Source: an uncultured Paracoccaceae bacterium
Lineage (GTDB): Bacteria > Pseudomonadota > Alphaproteobacteria > Rhodobacterales > Rhodobacteraceae
Length of the DNA stretch: 64,000 nucleotides
Assembly: GCA_947503775.1 (NCBI GenBank)
Contig: CANNFE010000004.1
Span: 1-64,000, forward strand
Direction of reading: 5' to 3'
Shown here: positions 35,748-44,892 of the stretch, one piece after another
Numbering within the stretch: position 1 is the first letter of the stretch
Layout: each line of letters opens with the position of its first letter
Made by a program: the position numbers and the translations under genes
Notes under the pieces: model-generated
What the model was told of the DNA's origin: nothing
The model's database searches: none
What the model saw: only the letters and a program-made list of their open reading frames with translations

Positions 35748-36977
35748 ATGCGCCGCGTTGTCATAACGGGTCTGGGTGTCGTCTCGCCTATCGGAAATTC
35801 CGCGGCCGAGGTGACAGACGCGCTCAAGGCGGGCCGGTCCGGGATCGAAGCCTCCCCCGAGATGGCCGAGCACGGGTTTCGCAGCCGGATTGCCGGAACG
35901 CTCAAGATCGACCCTTCCGAGCATATCGACAAACGCGTCATGCGCTTCATGGGGCCTGGCGCGGCTTACGCCTATCTGGCCATGGAACAGGCGATCGCCG
36001 ATGCAGGGCTAGATACGGGCGACGTCTCGCACCCGTCCACCGGCCTGATCGCCGGATCCGGCGGACCCTCGACATCGGCCATGTTCACGGCCCATCAGAC
36101 GGTCCTCAAAACCGAGGCGACCAAGCGGATCGGGCCCTTTGCGGTGCCCAAATGCATGTCCTCGACCGTCAGCGCCAACCTTGCCACTGCCTTTCAGATC
36201 AAGGGGATCAACTTTTCGATCACCTCGGCCTGCTCGACCTCGCTGCATTGCATCGGGATGGCCGCGCAACAGGTGGCGCTCGGTGTGCAGGACGTGATGT
36301 TCGCAGGCGGCGGAGAAGAGCTCGACTGGACTCTCTCCTGCCTCTTTGACGCGATGGGGGCGATGTCCTCGAAATACAACGATACGCCCGAACGGGCGAG
36401 CCGGGCCTTCGATGCCGATCGTGACGGGTTCGTGATTGCCGGCGGCGGCGGGATGGTCGTGCTCGAGGATCTGGAGCGGGCCAAGGCGCGCGGGGCCAAG
36501 ATCTATGCCGAGGTAACGGGCTTTGGCGCGACCTCGGACGGGCATGACATGGTGGCCCCGTCCGGCGAGGGCGGCGAGCGGGCGATGCGGATCGCGCTCA
36601 AGACGATCCCTCAGGGCCGCAAAGTCAACTATATCAACGCGCACGGCACCTCGACCCCCGTCGGCGATGTCGGCGAGGTCGAGGCCGTGCGGCGCGTCTT
36701 CGGTCAGGGATCGACCCCGCCGATCAGCTCCACCAAGTCGATGACGGGTCACAGCCAGGGCGCAACCGGCGCGCAGGAGGCGATCTATTGTCTCCTGATG
36801 CTCCAGGACGACTTCATCGCCCCGTCGATCAATGTCGAAACGCTCGATCCTGCGCTCGATCCGGCCGAGATCGCGACCGAGACGGTCGAGGCCGCCGGGC
36901 TCGATACCGTGATGACCAACTCGTTCGGTTTTGGCGGAACGAACGGATCGATGCTGCTTTCCAAATACGACGGATAA
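35748..36977 (+). CDS. fabB: 3-oxoacyl-ACP synthase I
   Basis: A 409-residue thiolase-fold condensing enzyme that elongates the cis-unsaturated intermediates made by FabA. Nucleophile Cys162 lies in [10 protein letters not shown], and the two His residues are in [11 protein letters not shown] and GHSQGATG, giving the Cys-His-His triad. Family-typical [16 protein letters not shown] is present. AAGGGAG precedes ATG 35748, 13 bases after the fabA stop. FabA and FabB together make unsaturated lipids. Confidence 0.95.
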   Translation: MRRVVITGLGVVSPIGNSAAEVTDALKAGRSGIEASPEMAEHGFRSRIAGTLKIDPSEHIDKRVMRFMGPGAAYAYLAMEQAIADAGLDTGDVSHPSTGLIAGSGGPSTSAMFTAHQTVLKTEATKRIGPFAVPKCMSSTVSANLATAFQIKGINFSITSACSTSLHCIGMAAQQVALGVQDVMFAGGGEELDWTLSCLFDAMGAMSSKYNDTPERASRAFDADRDGFVIAGGGGMVVLEDLERAKARGAKIYAEVTGFGATSDGHDMVAPSGEGGERAMRIALKTIPQGRKVNYINAHGTSTPVGDVGEVEAVRRVFGQGSTPPISSTKSMTGHSQGATGAQEAIYCLLMLQDDFIAPSINVETLDPALDPAEIATETVEAAGLDTVMTNSFGFGGTNGSMLLSKYDG

Positions 36978-36984
36978 CGCTCCA

Positions 36985-37773
36985 ATGGCAGATTTGATGA
37001 CGGGCAAACGCGGGCTGATCATGGGGGTGGCCAACGACCGCTCGATCGCCTGGGGCATCGCGAAAGCCATGGCCGCCGAGGGCGCCGAGCTGGCGTTTTC
37101 CTATCAGGGAGAGGCGTTCGGCAAGCGGGTCGAACCGCTGGCCGCCTCGCTCGGCTCGGAGCTGCTGGTCGATGTGGATGTCACGGATGACGCATCGATG
37201 GATGCGTGTTTCGCCAAGCTGCGCAATCACTGGGGCTCGATCGATTTCGTCGTCCACGCCATCGCCTATTCCGACAAGGCAGAGCTGACGGGGCGGTTCA
37301 TCAACACGACCCGCGAGAACTTTCGCAATTCGCTCTCGATTTCGTGCTATTCGCTGATCGACGTGGCGCGGCGCGCGTCAGAGCTGATGCCCGAAGGCGG
37401 AACCGTCCTGACGCTGACCTATCAGGGATCGAACCGGGTGACGCCGTTCTACAATGTCATGGGCGTGGCCAAGGCAGCGCTCGAGGCGGCGGTGCGCTAT
37501 CTTGCCAATGATCTGGGACCGCAGGGCGTCCGGGTGAATGCGATCTCTCCGGGTCCGATGAAGACGCTGGCCGGGGCGGCGATCGGCGGTGCACGCAAGA
37601 CGTTCAAACACACGGATGCGAATGCGCCGCTCCGGGCGAATGCAACGCTGGAGGCGGTTGGCGGCACGGCGGTCTATCTGGCCAGCGATGCCGGAGCCTG
37701 CACGACCGGAGAGATCATCCGCGTGGATGGCGGCTATCATGTCCTCGGTATGCCGCAATCAGAGCATCTGTAG
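36985..37773 (+). CDS. fabI: Enoyl-ACP reductase (NADH)
   Basis: A 262-residue short-chain dehydrogenase-fold enzyme for the last step of each fatty-acid elongation cycle. The atypical nucleotide motif GVANDRSIAWGIAKA and the active-site Tyr156 and Lys163 (YNVMGVAK) match the E. coli FabI numbering exactly. It is the target class of triclosan and diazaborines. It starts 7 bases after fabB. FabA-FabB-FabI form one operon. Confidence 0.97.
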   Translation: MADLMTGKRGLIMGVANDRSIAWGIAKAMAAEGAELAFSYQGEAFGKRVEPLAASLGSELLVDVDVTDDASMDACFAKLRNHWGSIDFVVHAIAYSDKAELTGRFINTTRENFRNSLSISCYSLIDVARRASELMPEGGTVLTLTYQGSNRVTPFYNVMGVAKAALEAAVRYLANDLGPQGVRVNAISPGPMKTLAGAAIGGARKTFKHTDANAPLRANATLEAVGGTAVYLASDAGACTTGEIIRVDGGYHVLGMPQSEHL

Positions 37774-37802
37774 CGACCAACCTTGGCCCAGATTGCGGTC
37801 CG

Positions 37803-38603
37803 TCAGGCCGCTGGATGTATCGCGATATCCTCATGCAGGCCGGGGTCGTCTCTGGTCTCTGACCAGAATTTGAGGCGCGCACGTCCGGAATGTTTCGCCC
37901 GATAAAGCGCCTCATCGGCGCGCGCGAGCAGCACCTCCACACTTTGTCTGTCCGTCACGATAGCGGCCCCCGCAGATACGGTCACCGGAACCGCATGGTC
38001 CCCGCTCGGAGCCGGTATATTGAGGGTCCTGCACAGGCGGCTTTCGATCGAATGCACGCCCTCGGCGCTCATCTTGGGAAAGTAGAAGGCGAATTCTTCT
38101 CCCCCGATCCGGGCGACCAGATCGCCCGAACGGGTAATCGCGTGAAGATGGTCGGCAACGGCCTTGAGGCAATGATCACCGGTTTCGTGTCCGAACGTAT
38201 CGTTGATCCGCTTGAAACGATCGACATCGACCAGAAGAACCGCACCGCCCTTGCAGAGCTCAAGACGCGCCGCCGCCTCTTCAAAGAACGCGTGCCGATT
38301 GGGCAGACCGGTCAGCGGATCGGTCCGGGAAAATGCAAAGAGCCGCAGTTCGAGCCGCTTGAAGTACGCCAGCGCCGTCATCATCAGGACAAGGAACGGC
38401 AGGCCCACCAGGATTGTCGTAAGGATCAGATCGGCTGGCGGCATCCAAAGGTAGCCATCCAGCCCGTAATCCACTGCGAAATGCAGCAAGATCGCAAGAG
38501 CCATCACAAGCGTGCCTTTCAGCACGCCATCCCCCAGCGACCGGGGGGCCAACATCTCGAAGACTCGGTCCAGCATCGATGCCCTTTCAAGATCTGGGAT
38601 CAT
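37803..38603 (-). CDS. Membrane-bound diguanylate cyclase
   Basis: A 266-residue protein with two membrane helices (about residues 28-46 and 56-78) and a C-terminal GGDEF domain (about 92-255). The active-site signature is GGEEF (167-171), preceded by the inhibitory I-site RSGD (158-161) at the correct 5-residue distance, so it should make c-di-GMP and be product-inhibited. No separate sensor domain is present. ATG 38603 is chosen for AAAGGA 9 bases upstream. It is convergent with fabI and single. Confidence 0.9.
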   Translation of the reverse strand: MIPDLERASMLDRVFEMLAPRSLGDGVLKGTLVMALAILLHFAVDYGLDGYLWMPPADLILTTILVGLPFLVLMMTALAYFKRLELRLFAFSRTDPLTGLPNRHAFFEEAAARLELCKGGAVLLVDVDRFKRINDTFGHETGDHCLKAVADHLHAITRSGDLVARIGGEEFAFYFPKMSAEGVHSIESRLCRTLNIPAPSGDHAVPVTVSAGAAIVTDRQSVEVLLARADEALYRAKHSGRARLKFWSETRDDPGLHEDIAIHPAA

Positions 38604-38726
38604 CGGGCGCGATCCTTTACAAAACATTTCGATCGCGGCTCCGAATAGCTCGAATGCGATCTATCTCTTTGCACTTTCCACCGGGCGGCGCCGGTGTCAG
38701 TCTCGGCGCGACAGTCGGGAGGGCGC

Positions 38727-39413
38727 ATGACGGTCAAGGTCTGTATCTTCGATGCCTATGGCACTTTGTTCGATGTGGCCGCGGCAGCGCGCGAGGCTGC
38801 GGCGGAACCGGATTTTTCGCAACTGGCCAAGCTCTGGCCCCGCATCGCGGAAGACTGGCGGCTCAAGCAGTTGCAATACACCTGGCTGCGGGCCGTGGCC
38901 GATCGGCACTGCGATTTCTGGCAGGTGACAGAAGACGGGCTCGATTGGGCGCTGGAACGCGCCGGCCTGGAGGATGCGGCGCTCCGGGCGCGGCTGCTTA
39001 CGCTTTATAAGGAATTGTCGGCCTATCCAGAGGTCGGCGCGATGCTTGAAGCGTTGAAAGGCGCGGGACTGAAGACCGGGATCTTGTCAAACGGATCGCC
39101 GGACATGTTGCAAAATGCGGTCGCCTCTGCCGGGATCGGGGGGCAGCTCGACGCGGTTCTGTCGGTCGAAGATGTGGGCGTCTTCAAACCGCATGACCGG
39201 GTCTATGATATGGTCGGCGCGCGGTTCGGATGCGCGCCGCGCGAGGTACTGTTCGTGTCGTCCAACGGATGGGATGCGGCGGGCGCAGCAGGCTATGGCT
39301 TCCGCACGGTCTGGGTGAACCGCGCGGGCGATCCGGTCGACCGGCTTTATGCCGCGCCGGATGACATCATGACCGATCTGCGCGGCATCCCCGATCTGGC
39401 GCAGCGGCTATGA
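38727..39413 (+). CDS. Haloacid dehalogenase, type II
   Basis: A 228-residue HAD-superfamily hydrolase of the L-2-haloacid dehalogenase type, which replaces halogen on 2-haloalkanoates by hydroxyl. The nucleophile is Asp9 in FDAYGTLFDV; LSNGSPDM, KPHDRVYDM and the diagnostic SSNGWDAAGA follow. True dehalogenase versus phosphatase activity cannot be told apart by sequence alone, but the last motif favours dehalogenase. GGGAGG precedes the ATG. It starts a five-gene unit in which each gene overlaps the next by 4 bases. Confidence 0.8.
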   Translation: MTVKVCIFDAYGTLFDVAAAAREAAAEPDFSQLAKLWPRIAEDWRLKQLQYTWLRAVADRHCDFWQVTEDGLDWALERAGLEDAALRARLLTLYKELSAYPEVGAMLEALKGAGLKTGILSNGSPDMLQNAVASAGIGGQLDAVLSVEDVGVFKPHDRVYDMVGARFGCAPREVLFVSSNGWDAAGAAGYGFRTVWVNRAGDPVDRLYAAPDDIMTDLRGIPDLAQRL

Positions 39414-40243
39414 CAAAGCGGTTCGACACGGCGGACGGGACCGGCCTTGCCTATGACGTGACCGGCCGAGGGGTACCGCTTCTCTGCCTGGCGGGTCTGT
39501 CGCGGGACCGGCGCGATTTCGATCCGGTGGTGGCCCGCTTCGCGGATCAAGCCCAAATCATCCGACTGGATTACCGCGGACGCGGCGCCTCGGATTTTGC
39601 CGACCCGGCGAGCTATTCGATCCCGCAGGAAGGGCAGGATGCGCTGGCGCTCCTCGATCATCTGGGGATCGAGAAGGCGGCGATCCTGGGCACCTCGCGC
39701 GGGGGGCTGATCTCGATGCTGCTCGCAGCCAGTGCAAAGACGCGTCTTCTGGGTGTCGTGCTGAACGATATCGGGCCGGTGATCGAACCCGTCGGGATCG
39801 AGTACATCATGACGTATCTGGGAAAGCCGCCCGGTTATGCCGATTACGATGAGGCGGCGCAGGCGCTAAGCTATTCGATGGCCGGACGCTTTCCCGGCGT
39901 GACGACGGCGCAATGGAAAGAGCGCGCAATGCTCTGGTGGCGCCAAGGATCGGATGGGCTTGAGCTGCGCTACGATCCAAAGCTGCGCGATGCGGTGATC
40001 GCCCAGGCGGACGCTTCCGGTGCTATGGATCTGTGGCCGCTCTTCGATGCGCTGGACGGGCTTCCGCTGGGGCTGATCCGCGGGGAAAACTCGGACCTTC
40101 TGGCGCCTGAAACGGTCGCCGAGATGCGCCGCCGTCGCCCCGATATGCTCTTTATCGAAGTCGCGGATCGGGGCCATGTGCCCTTCCTCGATGAGCCCGA
40201 AGCGCTTCGTTTGATTGAGGATTTCCTGAAAGGACTGTCATGA
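39410..40243 (+). CDS. Alpha/beta hydrolase
   Basis: A 277-residue alpha/beta-hydrolase-fold enzyme. The nucleophile elbow GTSRGG places Ser96; the catalytic His lies in DRGHVPFLDEP near the C-terminus. LRLDYRGRGASD is the usual strand-4 region. Substrate unknown: ester, lactone or C-C bond hydrolysis are all possible. It is coupled by ATGA overlaps to the dehalogenase upstream and the dehydratase downstream. Confidence 0.8.
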   Translation: MTKRFDTADGTGLAYDVTGRGVPLLCLAGLSRDRRDFDPVVARFADQAQIIRLDYRGRGASDFADPASYSIPQEGQDALALLDHLGIEKAAILGTSRGGLISMLLAASAKTRLLGVVLNDIGPVIEPVGIEYIMTYLGKPPGYADYDEAAQALSYSMAGRFPGVTTAQWKERAMLWWRQGSDGLELRYDPKLRDAVIAQADASGAMDLWPLFDALDGLPLGLIRGENSDLLAPETVAEMRRRRPDMLFIEVADRGHVPFLDEPEALRLIEDFLKGLS

Positions 40244-41220
40244 ATTACGAGATGATCCGCGCCGCCGATCAGCGGCTGAACGGCTATGTGCGCCGCACCC
40301 CGCTCTTGTCGGCGCCGCAACTGGACGAGATCGCCGGGCGCCGGGTGCTGATCAAGGCGGAAAACCTGCAACATACCGGATCCTTCAAGTTTCGCGGCGG
40401 CTGGTCGGCCTTGTCGGCGCTCGGGGCAGATGCGCGGGCGAAGGGCGTCATCGCCTTCTCCTCGGGCAATCACGCGCAGGGCATCGCGATGGCGGCCGCC
40501 GCCCATGACGCGCCCGCAACGATCGTGATGCCCAAGGACGCGCCTCAGGCAAAGATCCAAAATACGCAGTGGCTCGGCGCCGATATCCAGCTTTACGACC
40601 GCGATGACGAAAAGCGCGAAGAGCTGGGGCGCAAACTGTCCGAAGAGCACGGCCTCATCCTCATCCGCCCCTATGACGAGCCGCAGGTGATCGCCGGTCA
40701 GGGGACCTGCGGGCTCGAGATCGCCAAGCAGGCCAAGGCTGCCGGGGTCGAAGTGGCCGATGTGCTGATCTGTTGCGGCGGCGGCGGTCTGACGGCGGGT
40801 ATCGCGCTGGCGCTCGAGGCAGAGGCGCCGGGCCTCAAACCCCGCCCGATAGAACCGGAGGGCTTTGACGACGTGACCCGATCGCTTGAGGCCGGAGAGA
40901 TCCGTCGAAACGAAAAAAGCTCGGGCTCGCTTTGCGATGCGATCCTGACGCCGCAACCGGGGGACATCACCTTTCCGATCATCCAGCGGCTTTGCGGTGC
41001 GGGGATCGTCGTCACCGACGAAGAGGCCCTGCGCACGATGGCGCTCGTCTTCCGGCACCTGAACATGGTGCTCGAACCCGGCGGCGCGGTCGCGGTGGCG
41101 GCAGCCCTCTTTCACCCCGAGGCCAGCGAGGGCAAGGACGTGATCGCCGTCGCCTCGGGCGGAAATGTCGACGCAGAGATCTTCTCGCGCGCGATCACCG
41201 ATTACGGAGACGCGGCATGA
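40240..41220 (+). CDS. Threonine/serine dehydratase-like PLP enzyme
   Basis: A 326-residue fold-type II PLP enzyme. The Schiff-base lysine is Lys50 in TGSFKFRG, and the phosphate-binding loop is CCGGGGLTAG near residues 178-187. It lacks the C-terminal ACT domain of biosynthetic threonine deaminase, so it is the short catabolic type, which deaminates threonine or serine; serine racemase and hydroxyaspartate dehydratase belong to the same group and cannot be excluded. It overlaps both neighbours by 4 bases. Confidence 0.85.
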   Translation: MNYEMIRAADQRLNGYVRRTPLLSAPQLDEIAGRRVLIKAENLQHTGSFKFRGGWSALSALGADARAKGVIAFSSGNHAQGIAMAAAAHDAPATIVMPKDAPQAKIQNTQWLGADIQLYDRDDEKREELGRKLSEEHGLILIRPYDEPQVIAGQGTCGLEIAKQAKAAGVEVADVLICCGGGGLTAGIALALEAEAPGLKPRPIEPEGFDDVTRSLEAGEIRRNEKSSGSLCDAILTPQPGDITFPIIQRLCGAGIVVTDEEALRTMALVFRHLNMVLEPGGAVAVAAALFHPEASEGKDVIAVASGGNVDAEIFSRAITDYGDAA

Positions 41221-42410
41221 CCCATGTCACCATCGCCAGTTTCAACGTCAAGAACCTGATCGGCGCGGACAAGGAATACTACCGCTTCGAAAGCTACACG
41301 CCCGAGGAATACGCCTGGAAACAGGACTGGCTCGCCGATCAGCTTCTGACGATGGATGCCGATGTGGTCGGCTTTCAGGAGATCTTCGAAGAAGAGGCCC
41401 TGCGCGCGGTCGTCGCCGAAACCGACCGGCGCGGGGTGCTCGCCAACGAGGCGAATGTCCCCGATGCGGGCAAGCCCTATGCGCGCAAGGCGATCTTTCG
41501 CAAACTGGCCTATGACGGTTATGGCGAGGCCGACCTGGTCTTCGCCCCGAACGCCAATGACGGAGAGCCGAGTCAGCGCAGACCGGGCGTTGCGATCCTG
41601 TCGCGCTTCGGCTTTGCCGAGCCGCCCGAAGTGCTGCAGGTCCTCGATCCGCCGGTCGAGATCGGCTTTCGCGATCTGGGCGGAGAGCCGTCCGGCAGCT
41701 ACCGGCTCGGCCGGTTGTCGCGGCCGGTCCTGAAAGCGCGGATCCCGATGGGCGGGCAGATCGTGACGGTCTTCAACTGCCATCTGAAATCCAAACTGGG
41801 TGAATATGACCGCCCGCCCGGCGCACCCTTTGCGCCCGCGGCCGATCTGACCGACTACGATCCGGCGGCCCGCGCCCTGGGATCGCTGCGCGCGGGACTG
41901 CGCCGGATGGCAGAGGCGTGGATGCTGCGCCGCGCCGTGCTGGCCAGCCTGGGAAGGGGCGAGCCGGTGATCGTTCTGGGCGACTTCAACGACGGCGAGG
42001 CCGCGGTCAGCAGCGAAATCATCGCCGGTGAAACCCCGTTCAAGAACTACGCCTGGATGCGCCGCCACGATGCGGAAAAACGCAATGACCGCTACACCAA
42101 GGAGGAGAACGAGCAGATCACCGAAGATATCGAGGCCGTTCGCCTGCATTCGGCCGAAAAGCTCTTCGTCCGCAAATCCCTTCGAGACATGGTCTACACG
42201 GCCGCCTTCGGAGGGCAGTTCGAGAGCATCGATCAGATCTATCTCAGCCGCCACTTCCACCCCGAGAACAAGGCGCGCATCGGCGAGATGGAATATTTCA
42301 GCGTGCTCAACGATCACCTGACCGATGGCAGCCATCCCGAGGCCCCTTACAACAAGCTTGCCTCCGATCACGGGCAGATCATGGCGCATCTGAGGTTCAA
42401 CGCTTCGTGA
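41217..42410 (+). CDS. Endonuclease/exonuclease/phosphatase family protein
   Basis: A 397-residue protein with the EEP (DNase I-like) fold: FNVKNLIG at the N-terminus, FQEIFEEEAL with the metal Glu, GDFNDGE in the middle and SDHGQIMAHL at the end. It lacks a signal peptide and seems cytosolic. Members cleave nucleic acids, inositol phosphates or sphingomyelin, and no substrate is evident here. It overlaps both the dehydratase and MFS genes by 4 bases. Confidence 0.75.
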   Translation: MTHVTIASFNVKNLIGADKEYYRFESYTPEEYAWKQDWLADQLLTMDADVVGFQEIFEEEALRAVVAETDRRGVLANEANVPDAGKPYARKAIFRKLAYDGYGEADLVFAPNANDGEPSQRRPGVAILSRFGFAEPPEVLQVLDPPVEIGFRDLGGEPSGSYRLGRLSRPVLKARIPMGGQIVTVFNCHLKSKLGEYDRPPGAPFAPAADLTDYDPAARALGSLRAGLRRMAEAWMLRRAVLASLGRGEPVIVLGDFNDGEAAVSSEIIAGETPFKNYAWMRRHDAEKRNDRYTKEENEQITEDIEAVRLHSAEKLFVRKSLRDMVYTAAFGGQFESIDQIYLSRHFHPENKARIGEMEYFSVLNDHLTDGSHPEAPYNKLASDHGQIMAHLRFNAS

Positions 42411-43642
42411 GCGAGGCCGCCGCCCCTGCCCCGTCGCGCAAGGCGTTTCTCTTCATCATCATCACGCTGATGATCGACGCGATGGGGATCGGGCTGATCA
42501 TCCCGGTGATGCCCGACCTGCTGACCGAAATCGACGGCGGCACGCTGGGCGAAGCGGCGATCTGGGGCGGTATTCTGACGACGCTTTTCGCGGTCATGCA
42601 GTTCATCTTCGGCCCGTTCTTGGGATCGCTGTCGGACCGCTACGGACGGCGGCCCGTTCTGCTCGTCTCGCTTGCGGTGATCGCGGCGGACTATCTGGTG
42701 ATGGCGACAACGGGCCTTTTGTGGGTCCTGATCCTCGCGCGGATGGTGGGCGGGATCACGGCGGCGACGCAATCGACAGCCTCGGCCTATATCGCGGATA
42801 TCTCGCCGCCCGAGAAAAAGTCGGCCAATTTCGGGTTGGTCGGCGCAGCCTTCGGCGTGGGCTTTGTGTTCGGTCCGGTGATCGGCGGCCTGCTGGGCGA
42901 ATACGGCACGCGCGCGCCGTTCTATGCCGCTGCCGCACTGGCAGGACTAAATCTGGTCTTCGGCTTCTTCGTCCTGCCCGAGACGGTGACGGACCGCACG
43001 CGGCGCGCCTTCACCTGGCGCCGCGCCAATCCGTTCGGATCCTTCGCGGCGCTGTCTAAACTGCCAGACATCACGCGGCTGCTGATGCTCATCTTCCTCT
43101 ATGAATTCGCCTTCATCGTCTATCCCGCGACCTGGGCCTATTACGGTCAGGCCGCGTTTGGCTGGGACAGCGGTATGGTCGGCCTCTCGCTGGGCGCTTT
43201 CGGTATCGCGATGGCGATCGTTCAGGGCGGGCTGATCCGCTGGATCATCCCCCGCTTCGGAGAGCACCGCGCGATCATCGGGGCGCTCGCGTTCAACTTC
43301 GTCGCCTTCACGGTCCTGACGGTGCTGACGAACGGGATCGTGGCGCTGATCTTCACGCCCTTCACGGCGCTGGGGGCGATCATCGCACCCACCCTGCAAG
43401 GCATGATGAGCCGCCGCGTCCCCGATGACAGTCAGGGCGAGTTGCAGGGGGTCATCGCCTCGAGCAAATCGGTGGCGATGATCTTTGCGCCGCTGGTGCT
43501 AACGCGGATCTTCTGGGCCTTCACCGATGGCGACGGGATTTACCTGCCGGGCGCACCCTTTGCCTTATCGGCATTGCTGATGGTCGTCTGTCTGGGCGTC
43601 TTCGTCACCCGGCGGCGCGCTCAAAGCCTGTCGCGCAGCTGA
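42407..43642 (+). CDS. MFS exporter of the TCR/Tet type
   Basis: A 411-residue twelve-helix transporter. Motif A, GSLSDRYGRRPVLL, lies between helices 2 and 3 and GFVFGPVIGGLLGEYG is the antiporter motif C region, marking drug:H+ antiporters related to TetA. Resistance to tetracycline is not implied. The start is a GTG inside the stop of the upstream gene (GTGA). Its last 22 bases overlap the convergent oxidoreductase gene. Confidence 0.85.
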   Translation: MSEAAAPAPSRKAFLFIIITLMIDAMGIGLIIPVMPDLLTEIDGGTLGEAAIWGGILTTLFAVMQFIFGPFLGSLSDRYGRRPVLLVSLAVIAADYLVMATTGLLWVLILARMVGGITAATQSTASAYIADISPPEKKSANFGLVGAAFGVGFVFGPVIGGLLGEYGTRAPFYAAAALAGLNLVFGFFVLPETVTDRTRRAFTWRRANPFGSFAALSKLPDITRLLMLIFLYEFAFIVYPATWAYYGQAAFGWDSGMVGLSLGAFGIAMAIVQGGLIRWIIPRFGEHRAIIGALAFNFVAFTVLTVLTNGIVALIFTPFTALGAIIAPTLQGMMSRRVPDDSQGELQGVIASSKSVAMIFAPLVLTRIFWAFTDGDGIYLPGAPFALSALLMVVCLGVFVTRRRAQSLSRS

Positions 43643-44892
43643 TACCAAAGCATCGCCGCCACCAGAAGCGGCTGGCGCAAGCGCGCCCCGCCCGGGAAGG
43701 CAGGCGTTGGTACGGCAGCGAGCGTGTCAAAGCGTTCGGCCTGCCCCGCGATGGTCTCCGCGGCGATCTGGCCAGCGAGCGTGGCCATCGCGATGCCGTG
43801 ACCGGAGTAACCCGATAGGCTGAGCGTCGACGGCCCGATCCGCGCGATATGTGGCATGCGCGTCATCGTGATCCCGAGCGTACCGCCCCAGGCATGACTG
43901 ATCGGGACACCCTTAAGCTGCGGAAAGATCCGTTCGAGCGGTTTGCGGACAGTCGCCGCTATGTCGGCGGGAAAACGATAGCCGTAGCTCTCCCCGCCCC
44001 CGAACAGCAGCCGTCCGTCCTGGAGGCGGAAATAGTTAATGACGTGATAGCTGTCGGCAACGGCGATGTCCTGCATCGGCAGCTCGGACAAGGGCTCGGT
44101 CGCGGCGATGAAATTGTTGATCGGCATGACGCGCGCGGCCACCTTCGGCGCGAGCGGACCAAGATATCCGTTGCAGGCGAGAACGACGTGATCGGCAGTC
44201 AGGGCACCGTCCCGGGTCGTGACCTGGCCTTCGGTCAGGGCGGTCACGCGCGCCCCTTCATGAATCGTAACTCCCGCCGCCTCGGCCAACCCGGCCAGCC
44301 CCAGCACATAGGCGAGCGGATCCAGATGCGCCCCGACCCGGTCCAGATAGCCTCCGAGATAAGCCGGACTATCGACCAGATCGCGCAAGGCCGCGCGCTC
44401 GACCGTCTCCGCCGCCTCATAACCGTAGCGCGCGCGCAGGTGCTCCACATAGTCCCGCACCTCACGCATCTCGCCTGGCCGATGAACCGTCTCGAGGATA
44501 CCGTCCCGCAGCGGCACGCCCGCCTGCCCCGCCAGATCCCGCACCAGCGCCACCGCATCGAGGCCCATCTGCCAAAGCGACCCCGCCGACCCCTCGCCGA
44601 CCGTCTCCTCCAGCCAGATCTGATCGCGCCGCTGCCCAGTCCCGACCTGCCCCCCGTTCCGCCCCGACGCGCCAAAACCCACGCGCTGCGCCTCGAGGAT
44701 CGTGACGGAATAGCCGCGCTGCGCCAAGTGAAGTGCTGCCGAAAGCCCCGTATAGCCCCCGCCGACAATCGCCACATCCGCCCGCGCCTCCCCCCGAAGC
44801 GGAGGGCGCTGCGGGGCGGGCGTATTGACCGCAGCATAATAGGAGGCCGGATACTCCCCCTGCCGGTCATTGGCCGTCAGAAGGTCCATCAA
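43621..44892 (-). CDS. FAD-dependent amine oxidase, PuuB-like
   Basis: A 423-residue flavoprotein of the DAO family with the dinucleotide-binding motif VAIVGGGYTGLSAALHLA near residues 40-57 and GFGASGRNGGQ close by. The early YPASYYAA and the overall pattern are like gamma-glutamylputrescine oxidase PuuB. That enzyme oxidises gamma-glutamylputrescine to the aldehyde with H2O2 release. Context with a polyamine transporter and a PuuA-like ligase supports this. Its ATG overlaps the aminotransferase stop by 4 bases. Confidence 0.8.
   Translation of the reverse strand: MMDLLTANDRQGEYPASYYAAVNTPAPQRPPLRGEARADVAIVGGGYTGLSAALHLAQRGYSVTILEAQRVGFGASGRNGGQVGTGQRRDQIWLEETVGEGSAGSLWQMGLDAVALVRDLAGQAGVPLRDGILETVHRPGEMREVRDYVEHLRARYGYEAAETVERAALRDLVDSPAYLGGYLDRVGAHLDPLAYVLGLAGLAEAAGVTIHEGARVTALTEGQVTTRDGALTADHVVLACNGYLGPLAPKVAARVMPINNFIAATEPLSELPMQDIAVADSYHVINYFRLQDGRLLFGGGESYGYRFPADIAATVRKPLERIFPQLKGVPISHAWGGTLGITMTRMPHIARIGPSTLSLSGYSGHGIAMATLAGQIAAETIAGQAERFDTLAAVPTPAFPGGARLRQPLLVAAMLWYQLRDRL

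Noticed and set aside
42407-43642. Tetracycline-resistance gene
   Set aside because: The fold and motif A match TCR/Tet exporters, but chromosomal relatives with other substrates are common and nothing here indicates resistance.
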